Shown here: in pieces, positions 15,754 to 23,546 of the stretch | Layout of the letters: each line of letters opens with the position of its first letter | Numbering within the stretch: position 1 is the stretch's first letter | NCBI GenBank assembly: GCA_022841905.1 | Contig: JALHQO010000006.1 | Coordinates: forward strand, 62,001-126,000 | From: Hyphomonadaceae bacterium | GTDB taxonomy: Bacteria; Pseudomonadota; Alphaproteobacteria; Caulobacterales; Aquidulcibacteraceae | Direction: 5' to 3' | Length of the DNA stretch: 64,000 bases | Program-made: the position numbers and the translations under genes | The notes under the pieces: model-generated | What the model was told of the DNA's origin: nothing | Seen by the model: only the letters and a program-made list of their open reading frames with translations | The model's database searches: none

Positions 15754-16776
15754 TTAAGCGGCCTCGCGCTCTAGCGTCTCGTTCCACTTGCCCAAGCTCG
15801 CCAGGCCGTTCATGCGCGCGCGGTGCAAGAAAGCTTTTTGCGCGGCCTCGACTTGCTCAGCCTTGCCGCTCCACGCCTTTTGCGGCGCTGCTTGCAGCGC
15901 GCGGCCGTAGGAGAACGTCATCTTCCACGGGAAGCCGCCGATTTGGTTCATGCGTGAGAGGTGCGCCGTCGCCAATTCGTCCGATTGGCCGCCGGAGAGA
16001 TAGGCGATGCCCGGCACCGCGCTCGGCACGCACGCCTTCAAGCAGCGGATGGTCTTTTCAGCGACTTCATCGACGCTCGCTTGCTTGGCGGCCTTCTTGC
16101 CCGGCACGATCATGTTCGGCTTCAGCACGATGCCTTCGAGCGCGACATTCAAATAATAGAGCTGTTGGAAGGTTTCCTTCAGCACCCATTCGGTGACGGC
16201 GTAGGTCGTGTCGATATCGTTATCGCCGTCCATCAGCACTTCCGGTTCGACGATCGGCACGATGTCGAACTCTTGGCAGAGATTGGCGTAGCGCGCGAGC
16301 GCGTGCGCGTTGGCGACCAAGCCGGCATAAGAGGGGCGGCCGTTGGTCGGATCGATCACGGCGCGCCACTTGGCGAAGCGCGCGCCTTTTTCATGATACT
16401 TCGGCAAGCGCTCGTGCAGCTTGTCCAAGCCGCGCGTCACCAAATCGCCGCGCGCGCCGGCAAGCTCGCGCGTGCCTTCATCGACCTTGATGCCCGGGAT
16501 CGAGTTTACGTCCTCGATCAATTTGACCAGCGGCGTGCCGTCCTTGCCGTTTTGCCAGATCGTCTCGTCATAGAGGATGACGCCGGAGACGAAGCTCATC
16601 GCGTCCTTGGCCCGGAACATCATCTCGCGATAGTCGCGGCGATTGTCCTCGGTGCATTCGACGCCAATGCCGTCGAAGCGCTTTTTGATGGTGGCGTTGG
16701 ATTCGTCCGCCGCCAGGATGCCGCGCCCCGGCTCGACCAGACGGTTAGCGACCTTGTTCAATGCGTCGAGATTCAC
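15754..16776 (-). CDS. fba: Class I fructose-bisphosphate aldolase
   Basis: This glycolytic enzyme cleaves fructose-1,6-bisphosphate to two triose phosphates through a Schiff base. The catalytic lysine is Lys219 in GIVLKPNM, with the acid residues of PIVEPEVL (about 175–180) and Lys136 in FAKWRAVI. The N-terminus GRGILAADESNATIKKRF is the class I hallmark. At 340 residues it is normal. It lies 130 bp downstream of pgk on the same strand, with gap further up, giving a lower-glycolysis cluster. Confidence 0.95.
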   Translation of the reverse strand: MNLDALNKVANRLVEPGRGILAADESNATIKKRFDGIGVECTEDNRRDYREMMFRAKDAMSFVSGVILYDETIWQNGKDGTPLVKLIEDVNSIPGIKVDEGTRELAGARGDLVTRGLDKLHERLPKYHEKGARFAKWRAVIDPTNGRPSYAGLVANAHALARYANLCQEFDIVPIVEPEVLMDGDNDIDTTYAVTEWVLKETFQQLYYLNVALEGIVLKPNMIVPGKKAAKQASVDEVAEKTIRCLKACVPSAVPGIAYLSGGQSDELATAHLSRMNQIGGFPWKMTFSYGRALQAAPQKAWSGKAEQVEAAQKAFLHRARMNGLASLGKWNETLEREAA

Positions 16777-16906
16777 GTCCGCTCCCCGCGTTGGAATGGG
16801 TTCTTATGAGATGGCCGGTGTCTAACCCAGCCGTCAGAAAAACGCCACGCCGCGAGGGGATATGGGGAAAACTTGCCGCAGCAATGCACCTATGCGTCAG
16901 CGGCGT

Positions 16907-18091
16907 TTACCGCTTCAGCGCCTCGACCCCCGGCAGCGGCTTGCCTTCCATCCATTCCAGGAACGCGCCGCCGGCGGTGCTCACGAACGTCATGTCGTCG
17001 GCCACGCCCGCATGGTTGAGCGCCGCGACCGTATCGCCGCCGCCGGCCACGGCGACCAGCTTGCCGTCTTTCACCAATTCCGCCGCCGCTTGCGCGGTCA
17101 GCACGGTGGCTTGATCGAAGGGCGGCAGTTCGAACACGCCGAGCGGCCCGTTCCAGATCAAGGTATGCGAATGCTTCATCGCCTCGCGCAGCTTGCGGAC
17201 GGTTTTTTCGCCAGCGTCTAGAATTTTCTCGTCGGGTTGAATGTCGTCGAGCCCGCAAATGCGCGCTTCGGCGTGCGCCTTTACTTCCTTCGCTACCACC
17301 ACATCGATGGGCAGCAGAATTTCGCACTTGCCCTTCGCCGCCGCGAGAATTTCGCGTGCGGTCTCGGCCATGTCTTTCTCCGCCAGTGAGCCGCCAATCT
17401 CGGCGCCTTGCGCATAGAGGAAGGTGTTGGCCATGCCGCCGCCGATGGCGAGCTTGTCCAATTTCGCGATCAGGTGCTGCAACAGCTCCAACTTGGTTGA
17501 GACCTTCGCGCCGCCGACAATGCCGAGCACTGGCCGCTTTGGGTTGCCGAGTGCGGCCTCCAGCGCATCCAGTTCGCGCTCCATCTGCTTTCCGGCATAA
17601 GCGGGCAGGAGGTGCGCGACGCCTTCCGTGCTCGCATGCGCGCGGTGCGCGGCGGAGAAGGCGTCATTGACGTAGAAATCGCCGAGCGCGGCGATCTGCT
17701 TCGCTAGCGCCGGATCGTTCGTCTCTTCGCCCGCATGAAAGCGCGTGTTTTCGAGCAGGATCACGCCGCCGGCAGGCAGCGTATCGATCGCCGCTTTCGC
17801 CGCGTCGCCGACGCAGTCGTCCGCGAACGCCACCGGCGCGCCGAGCAGTGCGGCCAGCGGCGCAGCGATGGGCTGCAACGACATCGCTGCCACGCGCTTG
17901 CCTTTCGGCCGGTCGAAATGCGCCAGCAGCGCGACTTTGCAGCCCTTTGCCGTCAGCGCCTGAATCGTCGGCAGCGCCGCGCGCAAGCGCGTGTCGTCGC
18001 TCACCGCGCCATCGGCCATCGGCACGTTGAAATCCACGCGCACGAGCGCGGTCTGGCTGGCTGGTGCGTCCTCGATGCGGCGAAAGCTCAT
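16907..18091 (-). CDS. pgk: Phosphoglycerate kinase
   Basis: Pgk makes ATP and 3-phosphoglycerate from 1,3-bisphosphoglycerate. The 394-residue product has LVRVDFNVPM with the DTRLRAALPTI substrate motif, ALLAHFDRPKG, ENTRFHAGEE, the central GGAKVSTKLELL, and the nucleotide loop VAGGGDTVAAL near the C-terminus. The usual HLGRPKG reads HFDRPKG here, a small departure in an otherwise canonical protein. Downstream of gap (with three small genes between) and upstream of fba. Confidence 0.95.
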   Translation of the reverse strand: MSFRRIEDAPASQTALVRVDFNVPMADGAVSDDTRLRAALPTIQALTAKGCKVALLAHFDRPKGKRVAAMSLQPIAAPLAALLGAPVAFADDCVGDAAKAAIDTLPAGGVILLENTRFHAGEETNDPALAKQIAALGDFYVNDAFSAAHRAHASTEGVAHLLPAYAGKQMERELDALEAALGNPKRPVLGIVGGAKVSTKLELLQHLIAKLDKLAIGGGMANTFLYAQGAEIGGSLAEKDMAETAREILAAAKGKCEILLPIDVVVAKEVKAHAEARICGLDDIQPDEKILDAGEKTVRKLREAMKHSHTLIWNGPLGVFELPPFDQATVLTAQAAAELVKDGKLVAVAGGGDTVAALNHAGVADDMTFVSTAGGAFLEWMEGKPLPGVEALKR

Positions 18092-18108
18092 GGCCTATCT
18101 TCTCAAGT

Positions 18109-18615
18109 TCAGCTGATCAGAAAATCACGCTTGCCTAGCTCGACGCCATTGGCGCGCAAGATGTCGTAGGCGGTGACGAGATGGAAATAGAAGTTCGGCA
18201 TCGCCCATTGCGTCACGTAGTCGAGGCCGGTGAATTTGAGTTCGCCGTTCGGGATCTTGATCGTGATATCGCGCGTCTCCGAGCCGTCGAACTGATCGGC
18301 GCTGTAGCGGTCAACGATCGCCAGCACGCGCGCGATCCGCGCCTGCAGATCGGCGAACGTGGCTTCGTTGTCTTCGAGTGTTTCCGGCGTGTCGCCGGCT
18401 AGGCGCGCGACGCAGCCCTTGGCGTGATCGGTGGCGATCTGGATTTGCTTGGTCAGCGGGAACATGTCGGGCGCCAGGCGGGCGTTCAGCAGCGAGGCGG
18501 GATCGGCGCCTTTGGCTTTTGCGTGCGCCTCGGCCTTGGTCAAAATCGCCGACAGATTGCGCAGCATGCGCGCGAAAACGGGCGCGCTCACAGCGTGCAT
18601 CGTACATTTGGTCAT
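18109..18615 (-). CDS. DUF1993 family protein
   Basis: The 168-residue helical protein matches DUF1993: it starts with SAPVFARMLRNLSAILTKAEAHA, then DMFPLTKQIQIATDHAKG, a middle D-x-E-A-T-F-A-D-L segment, and a C-terminal PNFYFHLVTAYDILRANG. The layout (four-helix DinB-like bundle) is known for the family, whose activity is not established. 17 bp upstream of pgk on the same strand, and 3 bp after a small membrane gene, so co-transcription is likely. Confidence 0.85.
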   Translation of the reverse strand: MTKCTMHAVSAPVFARMLRNLSAILTKAEAHAKAKGADPASLLNARLAPDMFPLTKQIQIATDHAKGCVARLAGDTPETLEDNEATFADLQARIARVLAIVDRYSADQFDGSETRDITIKIPNGELKFTGLDYVTQWAMPNFYFHLVTAYDILRANGVELGKRDFLIS

Positions 18616-18618
18616 AAG

Positions 18619-18894
18619 CTAGATGAATCCCCCGGAGGCGAGGCCGAGCCAATAGGCCCCGGCCACGATGGCGATGATGGCGATTGTGCCGACGGTGGAT
18701 ACCGTAAGCCAAGCCGCGCCGCGCAGGCGATTGAGCACCACGCGCCGCGACCAGTTCCAATAGGCCAGCATGCCGATCCCCGCCACCCCTACCATCCATA
18801 GGGGCGCGTCGAAGAGGCCACAGCCGAAGGCGGCGATGGCGAACGCGAGCTCAATGGCCGCGACATTCATGTCGTAGGAGCGGCGGCGTCTCAT
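18619..18894 (-). CDS. Small membrane protein, three hydrophobic segments
   Basis: A 91-residue protein with a basic start (MRRRRSYDMN) and hydrophobic segments near residues 12–30, 31–50 and 60–85. No family recognised. ATG 18894 is chosen since the basic N-terminus fits an inside-anchored helix; a second Met at residue 9 is possible. It lies in the gap–pgk interval and its stop is 3 bp from the DUF1993 start. Confidence 0.6.
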   Translation of the reverse strand: MRRRRSYDMNVAAIELAFAIAAFGCGLFDAPLWMVGVAGIGMLAYWNWSRRVVLNRLRGAAWLTVSTVGTIAIIAIVAGAYWLGLASGGFI

Positions 18895-18963
18895 GGGACG
18901 CCAAGCTTGCAGAGCCGGCGCCATTTACGCTTTAGCGCTCAACCCGCTGGCGCAGAGTTCGCC

Positions 18964-19251
18964 CTACGGGCGCAGCATTTCGACGAGTGCCGCAAACCCA
19001 ACGCCCACCCATGGAAACATCAAGCCGCTGACCAGCGCGATAACCATCGCATTGCCATCGGAAACCCCGGTAATGCGCGCGCCGAACAGCTTCTCACCCA
19101 GCGCCCAAGCGCCCGCCCACCCGATAAAGAACAAGCCCCAACTCAAGTCCGAGCGATTGACCAGCAACACCGCCAACGACCCGCCGACTAACAAGCCAAA
19201 CAGCTGCGCTTTCGCGGTGGGCGAGAGGTGAGGGAGGCGGGGGAGTCTCAT
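18964..19251 (-). CDS. Small membrane protein
   Basis: This 95-residue protein has three hydrophobic stretches: AQLFGLLVGGSLAVLLV, LSWGLFFIGWAGAWALG and MVIALVSGLMFPWVGVGFAAL. A Pro-rich, basic N-terminus (RLPRLPHLSPTAK) precedes them. I recognise no family. It sits between a palindromic repeat and the previous small membrane gene, in the minus-strand run from gap. Confidence 0.55.
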   Translation of the reverse strand: MRLPRLPHLSPTAKAQLFGLLVGGSLAVLLVNRSDLSWGLFFIGWAGAWALGEKLFGARITGVSDGNAMVIALVSGLMFPWVGVGFAALVEMLRP

Positions 19252-19257
19252 CCTTCA

Positions 19258-19359
19258 TCATTCCGGGGCATCGCGCAGCGATGAGCTCGGAACTCAGGGG
19301 CAAACACTGTGCCGTTGGCCCCTGGGTTCCGGATCGCGCTTCGCGCGTCCGGAATGACG
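19258..19359. repeat. ~100-bp palindromic repeat, copy 2
   Basis: Outer arms TCATTCCGG and CCGGAATGA pair; inner arms with CTCAGGGGC and GCCCCTGGGTT pair. It matches the copy at 3109–3211 in layout and in the stretch CCCTGGGTTCCGG…CGCGC…CCGGAATGACG. It follows the gap stop codon by 20 bp and may act as a transcript end. Confidence 0.85.
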
Positions 19360-19379
19360 AGGGTGTTTTTCATGTGGGA

Positions 19380-20387
19380 CTAGATCAACTTCCCCATCGC
19401 AACAGCCGTATCGGCCATGCGGTTCGAGAAGCCCCACTCGTTGTCGTACCAGCTGAGCACCGAGCAGAACGTGCCGTCCATGACCTTGGTCTGATCGTTG
19501 TGGAACACCGACGAGTGCGGATCGTGGTTGAAGTCCATCGAGACGTTCGGCGCGTTGGTGTAGCCGAGCACGCCCTTTAGCGGGCCGTCGGCCGCAGCCT
19601 TGATCGCCGCGTTGATCTCTTCCTTCGAGGTCGCTTTCTTCGCCACGAACTTGAAGTCCACCACCGACACATTCGGCGTCGGCACGCGGATCGAGATGCC
19701 GTCGAGCTTGCCCTTCAAGTCGGGGATGACGAGGCCGATCGCTTTCGCAGCGCCAGTGCTCGTTGGGATCATGTTCAAAGCCGCGGCGCGGCCGCGATAG
19801 AGATCCTTGTGCAGCGTATCGAGCGTCGGCTGGTCGCCGGTGTAGCTGTGGATCGTCGTCATCATGCCGTGATCAATGCCGATCGCGTTGTGCAGCACGC
19901 TCACCACTGGCGCCAGGCAGTTGGTGGTGCAGCTGGCGTTGGAGACGACGACGTGATCCTTGGTCAGCCCTTGATGGTTGACGCCGAACACGACCGTGTA
20001 GTCCGCGCCATCAGCCGGCGCCGAAACGATCACGCGCTTGGCGCCGCCTTCGAGGTGCAGCGCCGCTTTATCGCGCGCGGTGAAGATGCCGGTGCATTCG
20101 AGCGCGATGTCGACGCCCAGATCCTTGTGCGGCAGCTCGGCCGGGTTCTTGACGGCGGTGACCTTGATCTTGCCCTTGCCGATATCGATCCAGTCTTCGC
20201 CGGATTTCACTTCGCCCGGGAAACGGCCGTGGACGCTGTCGAAGCGCAGCAAATGCGCGTTGGTTTCGACCGGGCCTAGATCGTTGATCGCAACGACTTC
20301 GATGTCGCTGCGGCCGCTCTCGTGGATCGCGCGCAGAACGTTGCGGCCGATACGTCCGAACCCATTGATCGCAACCTTCACGCCCAT
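19380..20387 (-). CDS. gap: Glyceraldehyde-3-phosphate dehydrogenase, type I
   Basis: The 335-residue NAD-dependent enzyme shows the Rossmann start VKVAINGFGRIGRNVLRA, the catalytic Cys in SNASCTTNCLAP, and the C-terminal SWYDNEWGFSNRM. The catalytic His is in the TTIHSYTGDQ segment. ATG 20387 is preferred over an upstream extension because AAGGAG lies 9 bp before it and the family starts there. The gene heads a minus-strand run that includes pgk and fba. In many relatives a transketolase gene precedes gap; none is present here. Confidence 0.95.
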   Translation of the reverse strand: MGVKVAINGFGRIGRNVLRAIHESGRSDIEVVAINDLGPVETNAHLLRFDSVHGRFPGEVKSGEDWIDIGKGKIKVTAVKNPAELPHKDLGVDIALECTGIFTARDKAALHLEGGAKRVIVSAPADGADYTVVFGVNHQGLTKDHVVVSNASCTTNCLAPVVSVLHNAIGIDHGMMTTIHSYTGDQPTLDTLHKDLYRGRAAALNMIPTSTGAAKAIGLVIPDLKGKLDGISIRVPTPNVSVVDFKFVAKKATSKEEINAAIKAAADGPLKGVLGYTNAPNVSMDFNHDPHSSVFHNDQTKVMDGTFCSVLSWYDNEWGFSNRMADTAVAMGKLI

Positions 20388-20517
20388 CGGCCGGCTCCTT
20401 CGGAAAAATGATTGGATTTGATGGCCTTCGCTTAACTGTAAAGCGTGCTTGCGTCGAGCGCCGGAACCGCATTCCAGCCTTTCATCGAATCGCTGCTGGC
20501 CGTAACATTTCGTCACA

Positions 20518-20697
20518 ATGGCTAGCTATTCCCCCTCTGCGCCGTGCGAGCGCCGCACGCCCAGTCTGGAGGAGGCGGTTTCAGCGCTTGAAACCCGTCT
20601 CGGCCAGCTTGAGCCGGGCCGTCCCGAAACGATCGAACCACTCTTGCAGCCGGCGCTGGATCAACTCGCCGAAGCCGCCAAGGAGGCGCTCCGCTGA
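20518..20697 (+). CDS. Short coiled-coil protein upstream of zapA (DUF4164-like candidate)
   Basis: A 59-codon frame runs from ATG 20518 to TGA 20695–20697 and overlaps the zapA ATG (TGATG), strong evidence of coupled translation. The product has a short heptad-like helix (SLEEAVSALETRLGQLE) and an acidic/Ala-rich tail (LLQPALDQLAEAAKEALR). Alphaproteobacteria often encode a small DUF4164 coiled-coil protein just before zapA; this is shorter than usual (~90–110). The ribosome site is weak. A frame stop at 20503 rules out extension. Divergent from gap. Confidence 0.65.
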   Translation: MASYSPSAPCERRTPSLEEAVSALETRLGQLEPGRPETIEPLLQPALDQLAEAAKEALR

Positions 20698-21026
20698 TGC
20701 GCATAACCATTCTCGGTCACGACATCGATCTCGCCTGCCAGCCGCACGAAGAGCGCCGCCTCGAAGATCTTTCCCGCGCCTTGGACGCGCGCCTTGCGGG
20801 CTTCACCGGTGAGCCTGACGCGCTCCGCCGCCTTGCGCTCACCGCGCTGTCGCTGATGGACGAGGCGCAAGCCACCAACGCCGCACTCGCCCGCGCCCGC
20901 TGCGAGATCGAGCGGCTGACGGACATGGTGGTGGAAGCCAAGATCGAGGCCGCCGCCGCTGCGCCCGATACCCCCGAGCGCGGCCGCGTCGGCGCGCTTC
21001 GTCGCGTCGCAGAAGGCGCCGCTTGA
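20697..21026 (+). CDS. zapA: Cell-division protein ZapA
   Basis: ZapA bundles FtsZ filaments at midcell. The 109-residue protein has the globular head (ITILGHDIDLACQPHEERRLEDLSRALDARL) and a long helix for tetramerisation (RLALTALSLMDEAQATNAALARARCEIERL). The G-H-D-I-D-L-A-C start differs mildly from the usual 'v.i.G..y.l.c', which is within family range. It overlaps the upstream short coiled-coil gene. The zapA–6S RNA–cyclo-ligase order downstream is shared with E. coli and many other Proteobacteria. Confidence 0.88.
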   Translation: MRITILGHDIDLACQPHEERRLEDLSRALDARLAGFTGEPDALRRLALTALSLMDEAQATNAALARARCEIERLTDMVVEAKIEAAAAAPDTPERGRVGALRRVAEGAA

Positions 21027-21055
21027 GAAGATGCGCCCCCGCGCCTAGATTCACC

Positions 21056-21229
21056 TCGGGCGGTTACTGCGGCGTTCGAGAGGCGCTTTCATCCCAGGGA
21101 CCGTATCATCTCTCTCGGGAGCTGGCTCTGTCGGGGACCCTGGTCCCCAGCACCTGGCGCCCACCTACACTTGTTAGGGTTCGAGAGGATGAGCAAACCT
21201 TACGGCGTATGTGGTTCCGCCCAACCTTT
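21056..21229 (+). ncRNA. ssrS: 6S RNA
   Basis: Between zapA and the 5-formyl-THF cyclo-ligase gene lies a 174-nt structured segment. Ends pair as GGGCGG (21058–21063) with CCGCCC (21217–21222), followed by a T-rich stretch. The upper hairpin GGGGACC/GGTCCCC is at 21133–21148, and the stretch ACCTGGCGCCCACCTAC resembles the conserved 3' side of the central bubble in alphaproteobacterial 6S RNAs. Position between zapA and the cyclo-ligase gene is the classical ssrS location. 6S RNA mimics an open promoter and holds sigma70–RNA polymerase. Exact ends are estimates. Confidence 0.85.
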
Positions 21230-21230
21230 T

Positions 21231-21251
21231 CTTCCCCCGCACGCGGGGGAG
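21231..21251. repeat. Short palindrome CTTCCCCCGC-AC-GCGGGGGAG
   Basis: A 9-bp stem between 6S RNA and the next ATG. The same sequence family appears twice between pheS and pheT (50883–50904, 50988–51009). Its right arm GGGGGAG provides the ribosome site for the cyclo-ligase start at 21256. With the T-run at 21226–21229 it may also help end 6S RNA. Confidence 0.75.
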
Positions 21252-21255
21252 CACG

Positions 21256-21852
21256 ATGACCGCGGCCGACCTCGAAGCTGACAAAGCCGATGCGCGCATG
21301 CTCATGCGCGCTGAGCGCAACGCGGTTGAGGTCGGCGACGCCGCACTCAAGCTGATTGAAAATTTCCCGCTCGAACTGGCGAAGCTCTCGCCCGTCGCCG
21401 GCTACTGGCCGGTCGGCGGCGAGATCGACGGCCGCCCCTTGCTCGCAGCGCTCGCCAAAGCCGGCCGCACTGTCGCGTTGCCGCGCATGGAATCGCGCGC
21501 CGGGCCTGCGCGCTTTCTCGCTTGGCGCGGCGGCGAGGCGCTGACGGCTGACGCCTTCGGTGTGCCATCGCCGCCAGCCACCGGCGCTGATCTCTCGCCG
21601 CGCCTCATCCTCACGCCGCTGCTCGCCTTCGACCGCGCCGGCCGGCGCTTGGGCCAAGGCGGCGGACACTATGACCGCATCATCTCGCTCTACCGCGCCC
21701 ACGGCGCCGTCGCCGTCGGCCTTGCTTACGCCGAACAGGAAATGGGCGTCGTGCCCACAGGCCCGCACGACGCCCATCTCGATTGGGTGATCACGCCAAA
21801 AGAAGCGATCAAATGCGTGCGCGGTGAAGGGTTGCGTGGGCGAAGCCGTTGA
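21256..21852 (+). CDS. ygfA: 5-formyltetrahydrofolate cyclo-ligase
   Basis: The enzyme converts 5-formyl-THF to 5,10-methenyl-THF with ATP. The 198-residue protein has an N-terminal Arg/Lys-rich helix (ADARMLMRAERNAVE), the folate pocket VAGYWPVGGEID, and the ATP motif LILTPLLAFDRAGRRLGQGGGHYDR, whose GGGYYDR-type core is diagnostic. Start ATG 21256 uses GGGGGAG from a short palindrome. The location directly after 6S RNA is widely conserved. Confidence 0.93.
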   Translation: MTAADLEADKADARMLMRAERNAVEVGDAALKLIENFPLELAKLSPVAGYWPVGGEIDGRPLLAALAKAGRTVALPRMESRAGPARFLAWRGGEALTADAFGVPSPPATGADLSPRLILTPLLAFDRAGRRLGQGGGHYDRIISLYRAHGAVAVGLAYAEQEMGVVPTGPHDAHLDWVITPKEAIKCVRGEGLRGRSR

Positions 21853-21867
21853 ATGTGGGTTTTCGCT

Positions 21868-22311
21868 TCAGCCCCCGGGACCATCCGTCATGATGAAGCC
21901 CATCAGGTCGCTGACGTTGAGCTCCAGATCTCGCACGACGTCCTTGACGACGTCTCCGATCGAAATCACGCCCACAACTTTGTTCCCATCGAGCACGGGT
22001 AGATGGCGAAAGCCGCGCGCTGACATGAGCGCCATGCAGTTCTGCACTTTATCGTCTGGCTGAACGGTCACCGGATTGGCGGTCATCACCTGGCCGACCG
22101 GAGTCTGCTTCGCATCGAGCCCCGGCAGCAGCACCTTTATGGCGCAGTCACCCTGAGTCACGATTCCGACCAGTACGTCGTCGTCAAGAACCAGCACCGA
22201 TCGGACCCGGTTGTCGCGCATCTGGCGCAAGGCTTCGACGACCATGCCGTTGGAGCGAACATGGATCAGGGCGCCATGCTTCCGGGCCAGAGCGTCTTTG
22301 ACGGTGTCCAT
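21868..22311 (-). CDS. Two-CBS-domain protein
   Basis: The 147-residue protein is a tandem CBS pair: first repeat VVEALRQMRDNRVRSVLVLDDDVLVGIVTQGDC, second NCMALMSARGFRHLPVLDGNKVVGVISIGDVV (quoted only in part by motif: the V.D....G..T.GD pattern). Such stand-alone pairs bind adenine nucleotides and regulate partner proteins. Start ATG 22311 follows GAGAGGA. No partner gene is evident; convergent with ygfA and divergent from yebC. Confidence 0.9.
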   Translation of the reverse strand: MDTVKDALARKHGALIHVRSNGMVVEALRQMRDNRVRSVLVLDDDVLVGIVTQGDCAIKVLLPGLDAKQTPVGQVMTANPVTVQPDDKVQNCMALMSARGFRHLPVLDGNKVVGVISIGDVVKDVVRDLELNVSDLMGFIMTDGPGG

Positions 22312-22483
22312 CGGGATCCTCTCTCGGGCCCTGGTGGGGCCCTCGCGCGCATTGAAGGTCCCAGCAGGCGTGTTGGCAACGACCATTGTCTATTTTCCGC
22401 GAGGCGTTTGGCAAAACCGGTTGAGCGGCCTCTTCGCCGCCGCGCCTTGAGAAACTCAAAACCCCCGGCTAGAAGCCCCGCCC

Positions 22484-23230
22484 ATGGCAGGCCATTCCAA
22501 ATACGCGAACATCCAGCACCGCAAGGGCGGGCAGGATAAGAAGCGCGCTCAGGCGTTCACCAAGATCGCGCGCGAAATTCAAGCGGCGGTCAAGCTTGGC
22601 GGGCCTGATCCGAACGCGAACCCGCGTCTTTACCGCGCCATGGCGTCGGGCCGCGCCGTCAACATGCCGAAGGACAATATCCAGCGCGCTGTTGATAAGG
22701 GCGGCGGCGTCGGCGCCGAACAGCTGGATGAAATCCGCTACGAGGGCTTCGGCCCGGGCGGTGTCGGCGTCATCGTCGAGTGCCTCACCGACAACAAAAA
22801 CCGCACAGCCGGCGAAGTCCGCTCCGCTTTTGCTAAGCACGGCGGCAATTTGGGCGAGAGCAATTCAGTGGCGAACGCCTGGAAGAAGGTCGGCGAAATC
22901 CGCTTTCCACTCGCCGCCGGCAGTGAAGACGCCATGCTCGAAGCCGCGATCGAAGCCGGCTGCGACGATTGTGTGGCGGAAGAAGAGCATCACGTGCTCA
23001 CGTGTGAGATGAACGCGCTCGCCGGCGCCGCGCAAACGCTCTCAAAGAAGTTCGGCGATCCGTCATCCGCCAAATTCGTCTGGCGCACCGACATCGCCAT
23101 CCCGATCGAAGGCGAAAGCGCCGAGGCGCTGATGAAGCTGCTCGATCAGCTCGACGATTTGGACGACGTGCAGGACGTCTATTCTAACGAAGACATCAGC
23201 GAGGAAGAACTGGCGCGGTTGAGCGCTTAG
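22484..23230 (+). CDS. yebC: YebC/PmpR family protein
   Basis: The 248-residue protein starts with the signature AGHSKYANIQHRKGGQDKKRA and has the three-domain YebC layout with YEGFGPGGVGVIVECLTDN in the middle. Members were annotated as transcriptional regulators; more recent work links the family to ribosome function at difficult peptide motifs (TACO1-like). Usual W in 'HSKWANI' is Tyr here. In many bacteria ruvC follows; here a small convergent membrane gene does, overlapping by 4 bp. Confidence 0.93.
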   Translation: MAGHSKYANIQHRKGGQDKKRAQAFTKIAREIQAAVKLGGPDPNANPRLYRAMASGRAVNMPKDNIQRAVDKGGGVGAEQLDEIRYEGFGPGGVGVIVECLTDNKNRTAGEVRSAFAKHGGNLGESNSVANAWKKVGEIRFPLAAGSEDAMLEAAIEAGCDDCVAEEEHHVLTCEMNALAGAAQTLSKKFGDPSSAKFVWRTDIAIPIEGESAEALMKLLDQLDDLDDVQDVYSNEDISEEELARLSA

Positions 23231-23454
23231 CGCGGCGCAAACATCGCCCCGATGTCCTGGATCAGCATCCAAGCGGGCGGGATCAGAAATCCGATCACGG
23301 CGGCCCAGACCACCGTCACCAGCGCAAACCACAGCTTGCCCAAAATCCCGCGCCGTTTGCGCCCGACTTCGACATACTTCACGTCGATCACTTCGGCGTC
23401 CGGCGCAGGGCGGCCAGGCGCTTCGCGCAGGCGGACAGGTTCGGGTCGCGGCAT
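23227..23454 (-). CDS. Small single-pass membrane protein
   Basis: The 75-residue protein has a polar N-terminal half (PRPEPVRLREAPGRPAPDAEV) and one membrane helix near residues 43–65 (WFALVTVVWAAVIGFLIPPAW). No family recognised. ATG 23454 is taken; the frame is open further upstream. It converges on yebC, their stops overlapping by 4 bp. Confidence 0.55.
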   Translation of the reverse strand: MPRPEPVRLREAPGRPAPDAEVIDVKYVEVGRKRRGILGKLWFALVTVVWAAVIGFLIPPAWMLIQDIGAMFAPR

Positions 23455-23546
23455 TGCTCCGCGTTCGCGCAAAATCGCGGCGAGCGCAAGGCGAAGCCGC
23501 CGATGCTTGCACACCGGCGGCTTGTCTTACGCAGAGCTAATGTGAA

